A stretch of 64,000 nt of DNA from Pelagibacteraceae bacterium. GTDB lineage: Bacteria; Pseudomonadota; Alphaproteobacteria; HIMB59; GCA-002718135. The stretch covers positions 1 through 64,000 of the forward strand of contig PBDW01000024.1 in the NCBI GenBank assembly GCA_002717485.1. Direction: 5' to 3'. The notes under the pieces are model-generated. The model was not told the DNA's origin and ran no database searches. It saw only the letters and a list, made by a program, of their open reading frames with translations. The position numbers were made by a program, and so were the translations under genes. Shown here piece by piece: positions 43,237 through 52,948 of the stretch. Every line of letters begins with the position of its first letter. The stretch's first letter is position 1.

Positions 43237-45021
43237 ATGGATTTTAAAAAATTTAATAGTTTAAGTTCTTTGTACTTCTCTCAGGTAAAAGATATGGGCG
43301 ACAAACCACATCTTTGGAGAAAAATAAATGGAAAATATGAAAATTTAACTTGGAATCAAACTAATCATATTATTGAAAATCTCGCGTCTGGATTAATCAA
43401 TTATGGATTGTTAAAAGGTGACAGAATTTTTCTATGTAGTGAAAATAGACCTGAATTCTTTATGTCGGACCTTGCCATTATGGCATCAGGTGGAATAACT
43501 GTTCCGGCTTATACTACTAACACTGCTGCAGACCATGAATATATCATTAAGCACAGTGGGGCTAGAGCGGCTATAGTTTCAAATATGGATATAGCAAAAA
43601 AAGTATTTCCAGCCATAGCATCTTCTAAATGCGAATTCATTATTATAATGGAAGATAACATATCAATTTCAGATAATTCAATTACTGCCTATGAATGGAA
43701 AAAATTTATTAATGAAGGTGAAAAAACAAGGAAAGATATTGCGAGTATTTGGAGTACTCAAAAACGCTCTGATACAGCATGTATAATATATACTTCTGGA
43801 ACAGGAGGTTATCCTAAAGGTGTTATGTTAAGCAACGGGGCTATACTGCACAACTGTTTTGGCGCTGATGATCTTCTAAAAGAAGTTATTTCTGATTTAA
43901 ATCCTATCAATTTTTTATCATGGTTGCCTCTATCTCATTCGTATGAACATACAATTCAATTTTTAATGACTGGATGGGGTGCTCAAACTTATTATGCAGA
44001 AAGTACTGAAAAACTTTTAACTAATATGGGGGAATCTAAACCTCACATTATGTGTGCTGTCCCTAGATTTTATGAAACTTTATATTCAAAGATTTCAACA
44101 GGCCTAAAAAATCAAAATTTTATTAAGAGAGCTTTATTTTCGAAAACTATAGAATTGGGCAAGAAGATTTATAATAATCAAAAGTTATCAAAAATTGAAT
44201 TAAGTATAAATTCAATACTTGACAAGCTTGTAAGAAAAAAAGTTAAGGGAAGATTTGGAGGAGAAATAAGATGCCTTGTTTCAGGTGGTTCGGCGCTTAA
44301 TTTCGAGGTTGGTATATATCTTAGCGCTCTGGGCTTACCATTGCTTCAAGGATACGGACAAACCGAAACAGCTCCTGTTGTTAGCACAAACCCAATATCA
44401 AAAATTAAAATAGATACAGTTGGAATTCCTCTCACAGGTGTAGATGTAAAAATTGCTGAAGATGGCGAGATTCTTGTTAAGGGTGAAAATGTTATGAATG
44501 GTTATTGGAATGACCCCGAGGCTACATCTAAAACTCTAATTGAAGGTTGGATACATACAGGTGATGTAGGTGAAATTGATGAAGAGGGTTATATTAAAAT
44601 CACAGATAGAAAAAAGGATATAATAGTTAATTCTGGAGGAGATAATATCTCCCCATCCCGAATTCAAGAAAAATTAGAATTTGAACCAGAAATTGAACAG
44701 TCAATGATTTACGGAGATTATAAAAATTTCTTAGTTGCAATCATAGTTCCAAACGAAGAATACATTAAGTCTTGGGCAAAAGATAATAACAAAGATGCTA
44801 ATCTTATAAAATTATCAGGTGACAAAGATTTGCACAGTTATTTTTCAAAAATAATTGAAAGAGTAAATAATAAACTATCGACAATAGAAAAAGTTCGTAA
44901 ATTTATAATTGCTAAAGAGTCATTTACAGTAGATAATAAAATGATGACTCCAACTATGAAGGTTAGAAGATTTCAAATAATTGGCAAATATGGGGAAGAA
45001 TTAGAGTCATTGTATAGTTAA
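43237..45021 (+). CDS. long-chain acyl-CoA synthetase / AMP-binding protein
   Basis: IIYTSGTGGYPKGVMLS, GYGQTETAPV, HTGDVGEIDEEGYIKITDRKKDIIVNSGGDNISP. Confidence 0.92.
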   Translation: MDFKKFNSLSSLYFSQVKDMGDKPHLWRKINGKYENLTWNQTNHIIENLASGLINYGLLKGDRIFLCSENRPEFFMSDLAIMASGGITVPAYTTNTAADHEYIIKHSGARAAIVSNMDIAKKVFPAIASSKCEFIIIMEDNISISDNSITAYEWKKFINEGEKTRKDIASIWSTQKRSDTACIIYTSGTGGYPKGVMLSNGAILHNCFGADDLLKEVISDLNPINFLSWLPLSHSYEHTIQFLMTGWGAQTYYAESTEKLLTNMGESKPHIMCAVPRFYETLYSKISTGLKNQNFIKRALFSKTIELGKKIYNNQKLSKIELSINSILDKLVRKKVKGRFGGEIRCLVSGGSALNFEVGIYLSALGLPLLQGYGQTETAPVVSTNPISKIKIDTVGIPLTGVDVKIAEDGEILVKGENVMNGYWNDPEATSKTLIEGWIHTGDVGEIDEEGYIKITDRKKDIIVNSGGDNISPSRIQEKLEFEPEIEQSMIYGDYKNFLVAIIVPNEEYIKSWAKDNNKDANLIKLSGDKDLHSYFSKIIERVNNKLSTIEKVRKFIIAKESFTVDNKMMTPTMKVRRFQIIGKYGEELESLYS

Positions 45022-45308
45022 TTGTCTTTTAAATTTTTTCTAATTTCTAATTTTTCCTTCGATGCTTCAACTTGATATTTGGATTTCCACACCTGGTAAG
45101 GCATTCCATAAATTATTTCCCTAGCTTTCTCATAATCAATATCTTTTTCGCTATCTTTTGAAGCTTCTACGTACCACTTTGCAAGACAATTTCTGCAGAA
45201 TCCTGCCAAGTTCATTATATCTATATTCTGCAAGTCCGTTCTTTTACGAAAATGATCAATTAACCTTTCCATCATTTGCGCATATATTTCTTTCTTATTA
45301 TTATCCAT
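45018..45308 (-). CDS. DUF1244 family protein
   Basis: MERLIDHFRKRTDLQNIDIMNLAGFCRNCLAKWY; trimmed to ATG 45308 so it does not overlap pyk. Confidence 0.85.
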   Translation of the reverse strand: MDNNKKEIYAQMMERLIDHFRKRTDLQNIDIMNLAGFCRNCLAKWYVEASKDSEKDIDYEKAREIIYGMPYQVWKSKYQVEASKEKLEIRKNLKDN

Positions 45309-45364
45309 TTTGTTAAATTCTACTTTTTTACTATATAAGTTTAGTATATTATTTATAATATATA

Positions 45365-46786
45365 ATGAAGCGTAATCGCAAGTCAAAAATTTTATCCACG
45401 CTCGGACCATCCACTTCAAATAAAGAAATTATTAAAAATCTTTTTATTTCTGGAGCAGATATATTTAGATTAAATTTTTCACATGGTTCTTTGGAGAATC
45501 ATCGTATTAACTATAATCACATAAGAAGTGTTGAAAAAGAAGTAAATAGACCAATTTGTGTAATTGCAGACCTACAAGGACCTAAATTAAGGGTAGGTGA
45601 ATTTGAAAAAAAAGAAATAAATCTTAAGAAGGGTGCGGAGTTTAAATTTGACTTAATTAATAAACCTGGAAACATAGACAGGGTTTATTTTCCCTATCCG
45701 GAGGTATATGAAAGTTTAACACCTAATTCTATAGTACTAATTAACGATGGAAAAATACGTGCTCAGGTTATTACTCAAAATAAAGATTCCTTAATTATGG
45801 AAATTATGAATAATGGGATAATCTCAAACAATAAGGGTGTAAATATACCTGATGTTGAACTACCAATCTCATCTTTAACAACAAAAGATATGACAGATTT
45901 AGGAAAAGCTCTTGATATGGGAGTGGACTGGATTGCATTATCTTTCGTTCAAACAAGTAATGATGTAGAAAGTCTAAAAAAAATAGTTGGTGATAAAGCG
46001 TTAATAATGGCTAAAATCGAAAAACCTTCCGCTGTAAAGAATTTAGATGCCATATTAGATGTTAGTGACGGAGTAATGATAGCAAGGGGTGATCTTGGAG
46101 TTGAACTTGCGCCTGAGAAAATTCCGTCAATCCAAAAAAATATAATACGCAAAGCGAGGGAGACTGGAAAGCCAGTCGTTGTGGCTACACAGATGTTAGA
46201 AAGTATGATTAATAATCCTGTCCCAACAAGAGCTGAGTCTTCTGATGTAGCTACTGCAATTTATGATGGTGCTGATGCGGTGATGTTGTCTGCAGAAACT
46301 GCAATAGGAAAATATCCAGTAGAGTCAGTTTCTATTATGAATAAAATTATAGAGAGTGTTGAAAACGATGATAAAAATTACTCAAATGAAATCCAGATGC
46401 AAAATCGTCATAATAAATCTGCAACTGATGCTATAACTTCAGCAGCTGATACAATTTCAAGAAATGCGCAAGCGGCTGTAATAGTTACTTTTTCTGTTAG
46501 TGGAAGTACTACTTTAAGACTAGCTAGAGAAAGATGCCCTGTCAGAGTTGTAGGAATATCTCCATCTATACATGTTGCAAGAAAGTTATGTATTGTGTGG
46601 GGAGTGCATTCATGTGTGGGAGATGATGCGCAAAATACTAGAGAGATGGTAAGTAACGCATGCACAATTATAAAAAACGAGGGTCTTGCTAAAAATGGCG
46701 ATAGTATAGTAATTACAGCTGGCGTTCCTTTTGGCAATGCAGGAAGTACTAACTTATTAAGAATTGCTAAGATAATTGATGAATAA
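45365..46786 (+). CDS. pyk: pyruvate kinase
   Basis: KILSTLGPSTS, MIARGDLGVELAPEKIP, PTRAESSDVATAIYDGADAVMLSAETA. Confidence 0.97.
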   Translation: MKRNRKSKILSTLGPSTSNKEIIKNLFISGADIFRLNFSHGSLENHRINYNHIRSVEKEVNRPICVIADLQGPKLRVGEFEKKEINLKKGAEFKFDLINKPGNIDRVYFPYPEVYESLTPNSIVLINDGKIRAQVITQNKDSLIMEIMNNGIISNNKGVNIPDVELPISSLTTKDMTDLGKALDMGVDWIALSFVQTSNDVESLKKIVGDKALIMAKIEKPSAVKNLDAILDVSDGVMIARGDLGVELAPEKIPSIQKNIIRKARETGKPVVVATQMLESMINNPVPTRAESSDVATAIYDGADAVMLSAETAIGKYPVESVSIMNKIIESVENDDKNYSNEIQMQNRHNKSATDAITSAADTISRNAQAAVIVTFSVSGSTTLRLARERCPVRVVGISPSIHVARKLCIVWGVHSCVGDDAQNTREMVSNACTIIKNEGLAKNGDSIVITAGVPFGNAGSTNLLRIAKIIDE

Positions 46787-46788
46787 AT

Positions 46789-47994
46789 TTATTTAAGATT
46801 ATTACAGGCACGAATTATTCTCATACAAGCATCTTTTAAAATAGTCTCAGAGGTAGCATATGAAATACGAAAAAATGGTGATAAACCAAATGCTGACCCG
46901 TGGACACCTGCAACACCCTCAGATTCTAACATATAATTCATAAAATCCTCATCCGTCTTTATGGTTTCGCCATTAGGTGTAATTTTATTTATACAACCAC
47001 TGCAGTTTGGGTAAACATAGAATGCCCCTGTTGGAGTTGAACAAGTGATTCCCTTGGCTTTGTTTAACATTTCTACCAACATATCGCGTCTTTTCTGAAA
47101 TGCATTATTATGTTCTGTAATAAAACCCTGGTCACCATTTAAAGCTTCTACTGCTGCGGCCATAGTGATTGATGAAGTTGAAGTAGTACTTTGAGATTGT
47201 ATTTTATTCATTGCAGATATTATTTCAGCAGGGCCACCAACATATCCTAAACGCCATCCTGTCATACAATATGCTTTTGATACTCCATTCATTGTTAAAG
47301 TTCTATCTTTTAACCTGGGTTCAACTTGAGCAATCGTATAAAATTTATTTTTCTCATAAATAATTTTTTCATAAATATCATCAGTTAAAATTAGAATTTG
47401 AGGATGCTTAATTAATATTTTAGCAATTGATTGCAATTCCTCTAAACTATACATTGACCCTGTTGGATTGCTGGGACTATTTAGCATAAACCACTTTGTT
47501 TTCTCAGTAATATTTTTTTCTAATTGTTCAGCAGTTATTTTAAAATCATTATCTTGTTCACATTTCACGATCACAGGAACTCCATCAGCTAATAGGGCTA
47601 TATCAGGATAGCTTACCCAATAAGGTGCGGGAATTATTACTTCATCTCCCTCATTAATCGTAGCCATCATAGCATTAAAAATTATATGTTTGCCTCCTAC
47701 TCCAACAGTGATTTCATCCTTAGAATATATTAAATCATTATCATTTTTATATTTATTAATAATAGCTTCTTGAAGCTCAACTGTGCCCTTACCAGGAACA
47801 TATCTTGTCTCACCTTTTTGCATAGCCCGGATAGCTGCTTCTTGAATATTTTTAGGAGTATCAAAATCTGGTTCTCCAGCTGCAAGAACTAACACATCCC
47901 TTCCTTCAGCTCTTAATGAGTTAGCCTTAACATTAACTGCTACAGTAAGCGAGGGCCTAATTTTTTTTATTCTTTCAGATATAAATTCTTTCAT
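46789..47994 (-). CDS. pyridoxal-phosphate aspartate aminotransferase
   Basis: Class I aminotransferase motifs: LNSPSNPTGSMYS, TLTMNGVSKAYCMTGWRLGYV. Confidence 0.92.
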   Translation of the reverse strand: MKEFISERIKKIRPSLTVAVNVKANSLRAEGRDVLVLAAGEPDFDTPKNIQEAAIRAMQKGETRYVPGKGTVELQEAIINKYKNDNDLIYSKDEITVGVGGKHIIFNAMMATINEGDEVIIPAPYWVSYPDIALLADGVPVIVKCEQDNDFKITAEQLEKNITEKTKWFMLNSPSNPTGSMYSLEELQSIAKILIKHPQILILTDDIYEKIIYEKNKFYTIAQVEPRLKDRTLTMNGVSKAYCMTGWRLGYVGGPAEIISAMNKIQSQSTTSTSSITMAAAVEALNGDQGFITEHNNAFQKRRDMLVEMLNKAKGITCSTPTGAFYVYPNCSGCINKITPNGETIKTDEDFMNYMLESEGVAGVHGSAFGLSPFFRISYATSETILKDACMRIIRACNNLK

Positions 47995-48024
47995 CTTATT
48001 TTATAATTACCTTATTAATTAATT

Positions 48025-48984
48025 TTATGATATCTTTTTTCTAACTTCGTTTAAAATTTTATCAATAGTAGGTGTTTTAATTCCAACCAAGCCGCCAATC
48101 TCTTGCACTGTTACTATAAGAGAATCTAATTCTAATTGTTTTCCTTTCTCATAATCTTGTAACATTGATGTTTTATGGGCTCCAACTTTTGCTGCACCCT
48201 CAATCCTTTGTTCAATTTTTATATTAAGTGGGACTCCTAATTTATCCATAATTAAACTTGCTTCATTCATTGCATTGTAAGCAATTTTTTTATTTTCTTC
48301 TTTTGATATTAGAACATCAAGAGTACTACCTGTAATTACACTTAGTGGATTGAATGCAAGATTTCCAATAAGTTTAGTCCAAATTTCTTGTCTTATGTTA
48401 CTGCGGATTGGAGCCTTAAGTTTAGCCGCCGACAAGGCCTTGCTAATCTTTAATATTCTTTGGCTGTGTTCGCCACTTGGCTCTCCCAATGAAAAACGAG
48501 TGCCTTCTATATGTTTTATGACCCCAGGGTATAAAATTTCAGTAGCTGGATAAACAACACACCCTATGATTCTTTCGGGTTTAATAAAATTCCACTGGTC
48601 ATTCTCAGGATCAATACATCTAATGCGATAATTATTAAATTTACCTGGTGTATTAAAAAAATACCACCAAGGAATACCATTATATGCGGTAATAACAGAA
48701 GTATTTTCATGAAAAATTTTAGTTATTTGCTTTACAATTACTGGAATTGAATACGCCTTTAAAGTAATAAAAATGTAATCCATTTTACCAAATTCTTCAA
48801 TGGAATCTGAGCATTTTGGATTACAAATAATCTTTTTATTATTTTCTATGATAGAAAGACCATTCTTTTTCATTGCCTCTAAATGATTACCCCTTGCAAT
48901 AAGATAAACGTCAAATCCTGCTTTAATTAACTTTGTACCTAAATAACCTCCAGTTGCACCAGCTCCAATAATGCAGATTTTCAT
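48025..48984 (-). CDS. 2-dehydropantoate 2-reductase family protein
   Basis: IIGAGATGGYLGTKL, ITLKAYSIP, IWTKLIGNLAFNPLSVITG. Confidence 0.88.
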   Translation of the reverse strand: MKICIIGAGATGGYLGTKLIKAGFDVYLIARGNHLEAMKKNGLSIIENNKKIICNPKCSDSIEEFGKMDYIFITLKAYSIPVIVKQITKIFHENTSVITAYNGIPWWYFFNTPGKFNNYRIRCIDPENDQWNFIKPERIIGCVVYPATEILYPGVIKHIEGTRFSLGEPSGEHSQRILKISKALSAAKLKAPIRSNIRQEIWTKLIGNLAFNPLSVITGSTLDVLISKEENKKIAYNAMNEASLIMDKLGVPLNIKIEQRIEGAAKVGAHKTSMLQDYEKGKQLELDSLIVTVQEIGGLVGIKTPTIDKILNEVRKKIS

Positions 48985-50504
48985 TTATCTAATCCTAAAG
49001 TTTTAGCCAAACCTATCCTCTGAAGCTTTCCTGTGTTTCCTTTTGGTATTTCTTGCAAAAAAACTATCTTTTTAGGAATTTTAAAAGTTGCCAATTTATC
49101 ACCAAGAAACAATTTAATTTCTTTTTCTGTCAAATTATGATTTTCTTTTAATACCACAGCTGAAGCAATATCTTCTCCAAGCTTTTTATGAGGTATTGAA
49201 AATGATACAACCTGAAAAACACTTTTATGTTTCATAATAGCATCATCAATTTCTAGTGGAGAAATTTTTTCTCCTCCTTTATTAATAATTTCTTTAATTC
49301 GACCGGTAATCTTAAGAAAGCCCTCATCATCAAAAAAACCTTCATCTCCAGTACGAAACCATCCTTTTATAAAAGATTCTTTATTTGCTTTTGAATTATT
49401 AATATAACCCGTGGTAACATTTTTTCCTTTAATAACTATTTCTCCTGTCTTCCCAATATTTAAAATTTTATTATGTTTATCCATAATTGACACCGATGGT
49501 CCTGCAGCAAAACCTACTTTCGATGATTTTCTTTTTCCTGGGGGCAGATGATTACTAGTCATTTGATGGGAAGCTTCTGTCATGCCGTAAGATTCTATAA
49601 CCGGACAATTGAATGCTTGTTCTATCTCTTTCATTGTCGTAGTTGACAATGGTGCTGAACTTGATCTTATAAATCTAAATTTATTATTTTTAATAATATC
49701 TATATTTTTGTTTGCTCTAGACATTATTGCCTGGTGCATTGCTGGAACAGCACTATACCATGTTGGCGAAAAAACTTTTACCCACATAAAAAACTTTAAG
49801 GCATTAAAGCCAGGCGAGGTAAAAATACTCCCGCCAGAATAAAGGGAGGCAAGAAGCAGACAGGCTATCCCATGAATATGAAATAATGGCATTACATTTA
49901 TACAGCTATCATTTCTATTAAGGCTTAACGTTTGAACAATATTTTTTGCTGATGTGCAAAGATTTAAATGACTTAAGGGAACCATTTTTGGTTTAGAGGT
50001 TGTTCCGGAGGTATGCAGAATTAGAGCGTTATCTTCCGGCAATATATCTTCATATTTATCAATAGGTTTATTTTTATCTTTATCAGCAGATTCGATATTA
50101 AATTTACCGGCAGGATCGCTATTATCGAAATCTAACCAAAAAATTTTTATATTATTATTTGATGCTATTTCAATTACAGGAGAATTTGAGCCCTTTTCAA
50201 CTATTAAGGCCTTTGGTTTAAGATCATTGAGAAAAAAACTAAATTCGGATGATGTATAATTTGGATTTAAAGGCGCCGCACAGCAATTGCTGGCAGTTGC
50301 TATAAAAGAAGATGCCATTTCAGGCCCATTTTGCAAAATTATAGCTACTGTATCATTTTTTTTGACTTGATGATTCTGAAAAAAGATTTTTGTTGAAATA
50401 ATTTGTTTCTTTAAATCCGCAAAAGTAAAAACTGGGCGATTTTCTGCCTTTATATATGTTTTATTGTCATTAAAATAATCAACAATTTCTGGTATTGTTT
50501 GCAT
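48981..50504 (-). CDS. AMP-dependent acyl-CoA synthetase (oxalyl-CoA-synthetase-like)
   Basis: LILHTSGTTSKPKMVPLSHLNL, ESYGMTEASHQMTSN, GWFRTGDEGFFDDEGFLKITGRIKEIINKGGEKISP. Confidence 0.88.
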   Translation of the reverse strand: MQTIPEIVDYFNDNKTYIKAENRPVFTFADLKKQIISTKIFFQNHQVKKNDTVAIILQNGPEMASSFIATASNCCAAPLNPNYTSSEFSFFLNDLKPKALIVEKGSNSPVIEIASNNNIKIFWLDFDNSDPAGKFNIESADKDKNKPIDKYEDILPEDNALILHTSGTTSKPKMVPLSHLNLCTSAKNIVQTLSLNRNDSCINVMPLFHIHGIACLLLASLYSGGSIFTSPGFNALKFFMWVKVFSPTWYSAVPAMHQAIMSRANKNIDIIKNNKFRFIRSSSAPLSTTTMKEIEQAFNCPVIESYGMTEASHQMTSNHLPPGKRKSSKVGFAAGPSVSIMDKHNKILNIGKTGEIVIKGKNVTTGYINNSKANKESFIKGWFRTGDEGFFDDEGFLKITGRIKEIINKGGEKISPLEIDDAIMKHKSVFQVVSFSIPHKKLGEDIASAVVLKENHNLTEKEIKLFLGDKLATFKIPKKIVFLQEIPKGNTGKLQRIGLAKTLGLDK

Positions 50505-50573
50505 TTGATTTTAGTAATTGATCTTTATATTGTCTACAATAAATAAAATAATTACAAGAATAATAATAAAAAA

Positions 50574-51698
50574 ATGACAAATATTCATTGGTTGGGCGCG
50601 GGTTTATCTTCAATTCCTGGAATCAGGAGGATAGCATCTAATGATCAAAATATTACTGTTTGGAATAGAACTTTAGAAAAAGCTAAAAAAAGCATTAATC
50701 ATGTTGATTCATCAAATGTGATTGCAAAAAAATTGGATTTTGAATTATTAGAAAATGAGATTCAAAAAGGAGATGTTGTTGTCTCACAATTATCCGCGAA
50801 TATGCATATTGATGTTGCAAATCTTTGTTTAAAAAAAAATGCACATTTTTTATCATCAAGTTATTTATCAGAAGAAATTAAAAGTTTAGATAATGAAGTA
50901 AAATCCAAAAATCTTGTTTTTATGAGTGAGGTTGGTCTAGATCCTGGAATAGATCATTTATTTACTCATTTGCTAGTAGATGATCTAAATCAGCAACATT
51001 TATCTGACATTTCAGTAATTTACAAATCTTACTGTGGAGGAATACCTGCAGAACAAAACGAATTTAAGTATAAATTCAGTTGGTCCCCAATAGGCGTACT
51101 AAAGGCATTAAAAAATCCTGCCGAATTTATAAGTGAATATAAAGAGCAAAGAATCTTAAAACCTTATGAAAGTATTTCAAATTATAAAATAAGTAATGAA
51201 ATTTTTGAAGCTTATCCAAATCGTAATTCATTGCCATATATAACAGAATATTTATTTCCAAAATCATGGAAAATTAAAGAGTTTGTTAGAGGTACTTTAA
51301 GATTACAAGGGTGGTCCAAGGCATGGTCAGAAATTTTTACTATCCTTAATTCGAATGAAGATAACGTAGAAGATAAAATTATCAAAAAAAGTGATGAACT
51401 ATGGTCTAAATTTAAGTATGAAAGCAGTGAATATGATAGAGTTGTGCTTTGGGTTAATCTTGAGGCTGAAAAAGATGGTGAGATCATCTGGTCCGGAACC
51501 TATCATATTGATGAGAAGGGTTTTGGCGAAAACACTGCAATGGCAAAGCTAGTATCTATAACCCTTAGCGCAGCTCTAGATTTAGTAGTTGAAGGGCAAA
51601 TAAATCCTGGAGTTCAGGCTGCTCCTTCTGACAGAGATATAATAAACTATTTTTTTAAAATTTTATCAGAAAATTCAATTAAAATAAATCGTATTTAG
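50574..51698 (+). CDS. saccharopine dehydrogenase family protein (SDH-like, glutamate-forming)
   Basis: WLGAGLSSIPGIRRIA N-terminus, EVGLDPGIDHL, YKSYCGGIPAEQNEFKYKFSWSPIGVL motifs. Confidence 0.85.
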   Translation: MTNIHWLGAGLSSIPGIRRIASNDQNITVWNRTLEKAKKSINHVDSSNVIAKKLDFELLENEIQKGDVVVSQLSANMHIDVANLCLKKNAHFLSSSYLSEEIKSLDNEVKSKNLVFMSEVGLDPGIDHLFTHLLVDDLNQQHLSDISVIYKSYCGGIPAEQNEFKYKFSWSPIGVLKALKNPAEFISEYKEQRILKPYESISNYKISNEIFEAYPNRNSLPYITEYLFPKSWKIKEFVRGTLRLQGWSKAWSEIFTILNSNEDNVEDKIIKKSDELWSKFKYESSEYDRVVLWVNLEAEKDGEIIWSGTYHIDEKGFGENTAMAKLVSITLSAALDLVVEGQINPGVQAAPSDRDIINYFFKILSENSIKINRI

Positions 51699-51721
51699 CT
51701 TGATATTTATTGATATAGATA

Positions 51722-52948
51722 ATGAAAAATATTGGAATCATTAAAGAATCACGAAGGGACGAGAAACGTGTACCCTTAATACCATCACAAGTTAAGAACT
51801 TAATAAATAAATATTCAGATCTGAAAATCACGGTCCAACCTTCAAGTCACAGATGTTTTATTGACAAGGAATATGAAAAAATGGGAGCAATAATTGATAA
51901 TAATCTTGATAAATGCGATCTAATATTAGGAGTTAAAGAAATTGAACCAAGCTTGTTGATTCCGTCCAAGACCTATATTTTTTTCTCTCATACTAGCAAA
52001 ATAAAATCAGATTACTCAGCTGCAGCTCAAGGAACACCGGGTATGGATAAAAAAGAATTGCTAAAAGAAATTTTACAAAAAAATATAACATTAATTGATT
52101 ATGAAAATATTCGTGATAACCAAAGCAATCGTTATCTGGGTTTTGGCAGATTTGCAGGTATAGTTGGATGTTATAATTCACTAAATTTATATCTAGAGAG
52201 AATTGGAGAATCAGCTATGCCAAGAGCATATATAGAAGATTCATTTAAAAAAATAAAAGATAATATTAGTAAAAAAAATTTTGATAATGCAAAAATATTA
52301 GTAACTGGTGACGGAAGAGTTGCCAAAGGGGTATTAGAATTTTTAAGTTTTGCAAACATAGATGCAGTTGAGCCAGGTGAATTTAATAGTTATAATAAAT
52401 CTAAGTCTGTTTACTGTAATCTGCCGACATCTTTATATGTAAAATCAAAAAATAATAGAGAGTTTAATCTGCAAAACTTTATTCAATATCCAGATATGTA
52501 TGCTTCAAGTTTAGAGGATTATTTACCATATGCAACATTGTTAATAAGCGCTCACTATTGGGATCCAAAATCCCCAGTGCTGTTTAATAAAAAAAATGTA
52601 CAGAATTATAAGAATTTAATTGCAATAGGCGATATCACTTGTGATATAAATGGCTCAATTCCAACTACGTTAAGATCTTCAACGATTGAAAAGCCATATT
52701 TTTATATTGATAGAGATTCATTAGAAGAAGTAAAAAATGATAAGAATTCTCTGGCTATAATGGCTGTAGACAACTTGCCCTCTGAGCTTCCAAAGAATTC
52801 AAGCGAGGAATTTGGGGGAGGCATGGTGTCAGAAGTAATACCTTTTATAATTGAAAAAGATGATGGAAGAATAATGAATGCTACAATATGCTCAAATGGA
52901 AAGTTTTGTCGCTCTTATGAATACTTAAATGACTATATAAACAATTAA
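51722..52948 (+). CDS. lysine-ketoglutarate reductase / saccharopine dehydrogenase (lysine-forming)-like protein
   Basis: AlaDH/PNT-like N-terminus IGIIKESRRDEKRVPLIPSQVK; GDITCDINGSIPTTLRSSTIEKPYFYID and MAVDNLPSELPKNSSEEFGGGM as in the LKR half of AASS. Confidence 0.87.
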   Translation: MKNIGIIKESRRDEKRVPLIPSQVKNLINKYSDLKITVQPSSHRCFIDKEYEKMGAIIDNNLDKCDLILGVKEIEPSLLIPSKTYIFFSHTSKIKSDYSAAAQGTPGMDKKELLKEILQKNITLIDYENIRDNQSNRYLGFGRFAGIVGCYNSLNLYLERIGESAMPRAYIEDSFKKIKDNISKKNFDNAKILVTGDGRVAKGVLEFLSFANIDAVEPGEFNSYNKSKSVYCNLPTSLYVKSKNNREFNLQNFIQYPDMYASSLEDYLPYATLLISAHYWDPKSPVLFNKKNVQNYKNLIAIGDITCDINGSIPTTLRSSTIEKPYFYIDRDSLEEVKNDKNSLAIMAVDNLPSELPKNSSEEFGGGMVSEVIPFIIEKDDGRIMNATICSNGKFCRSYEYLNDYINN

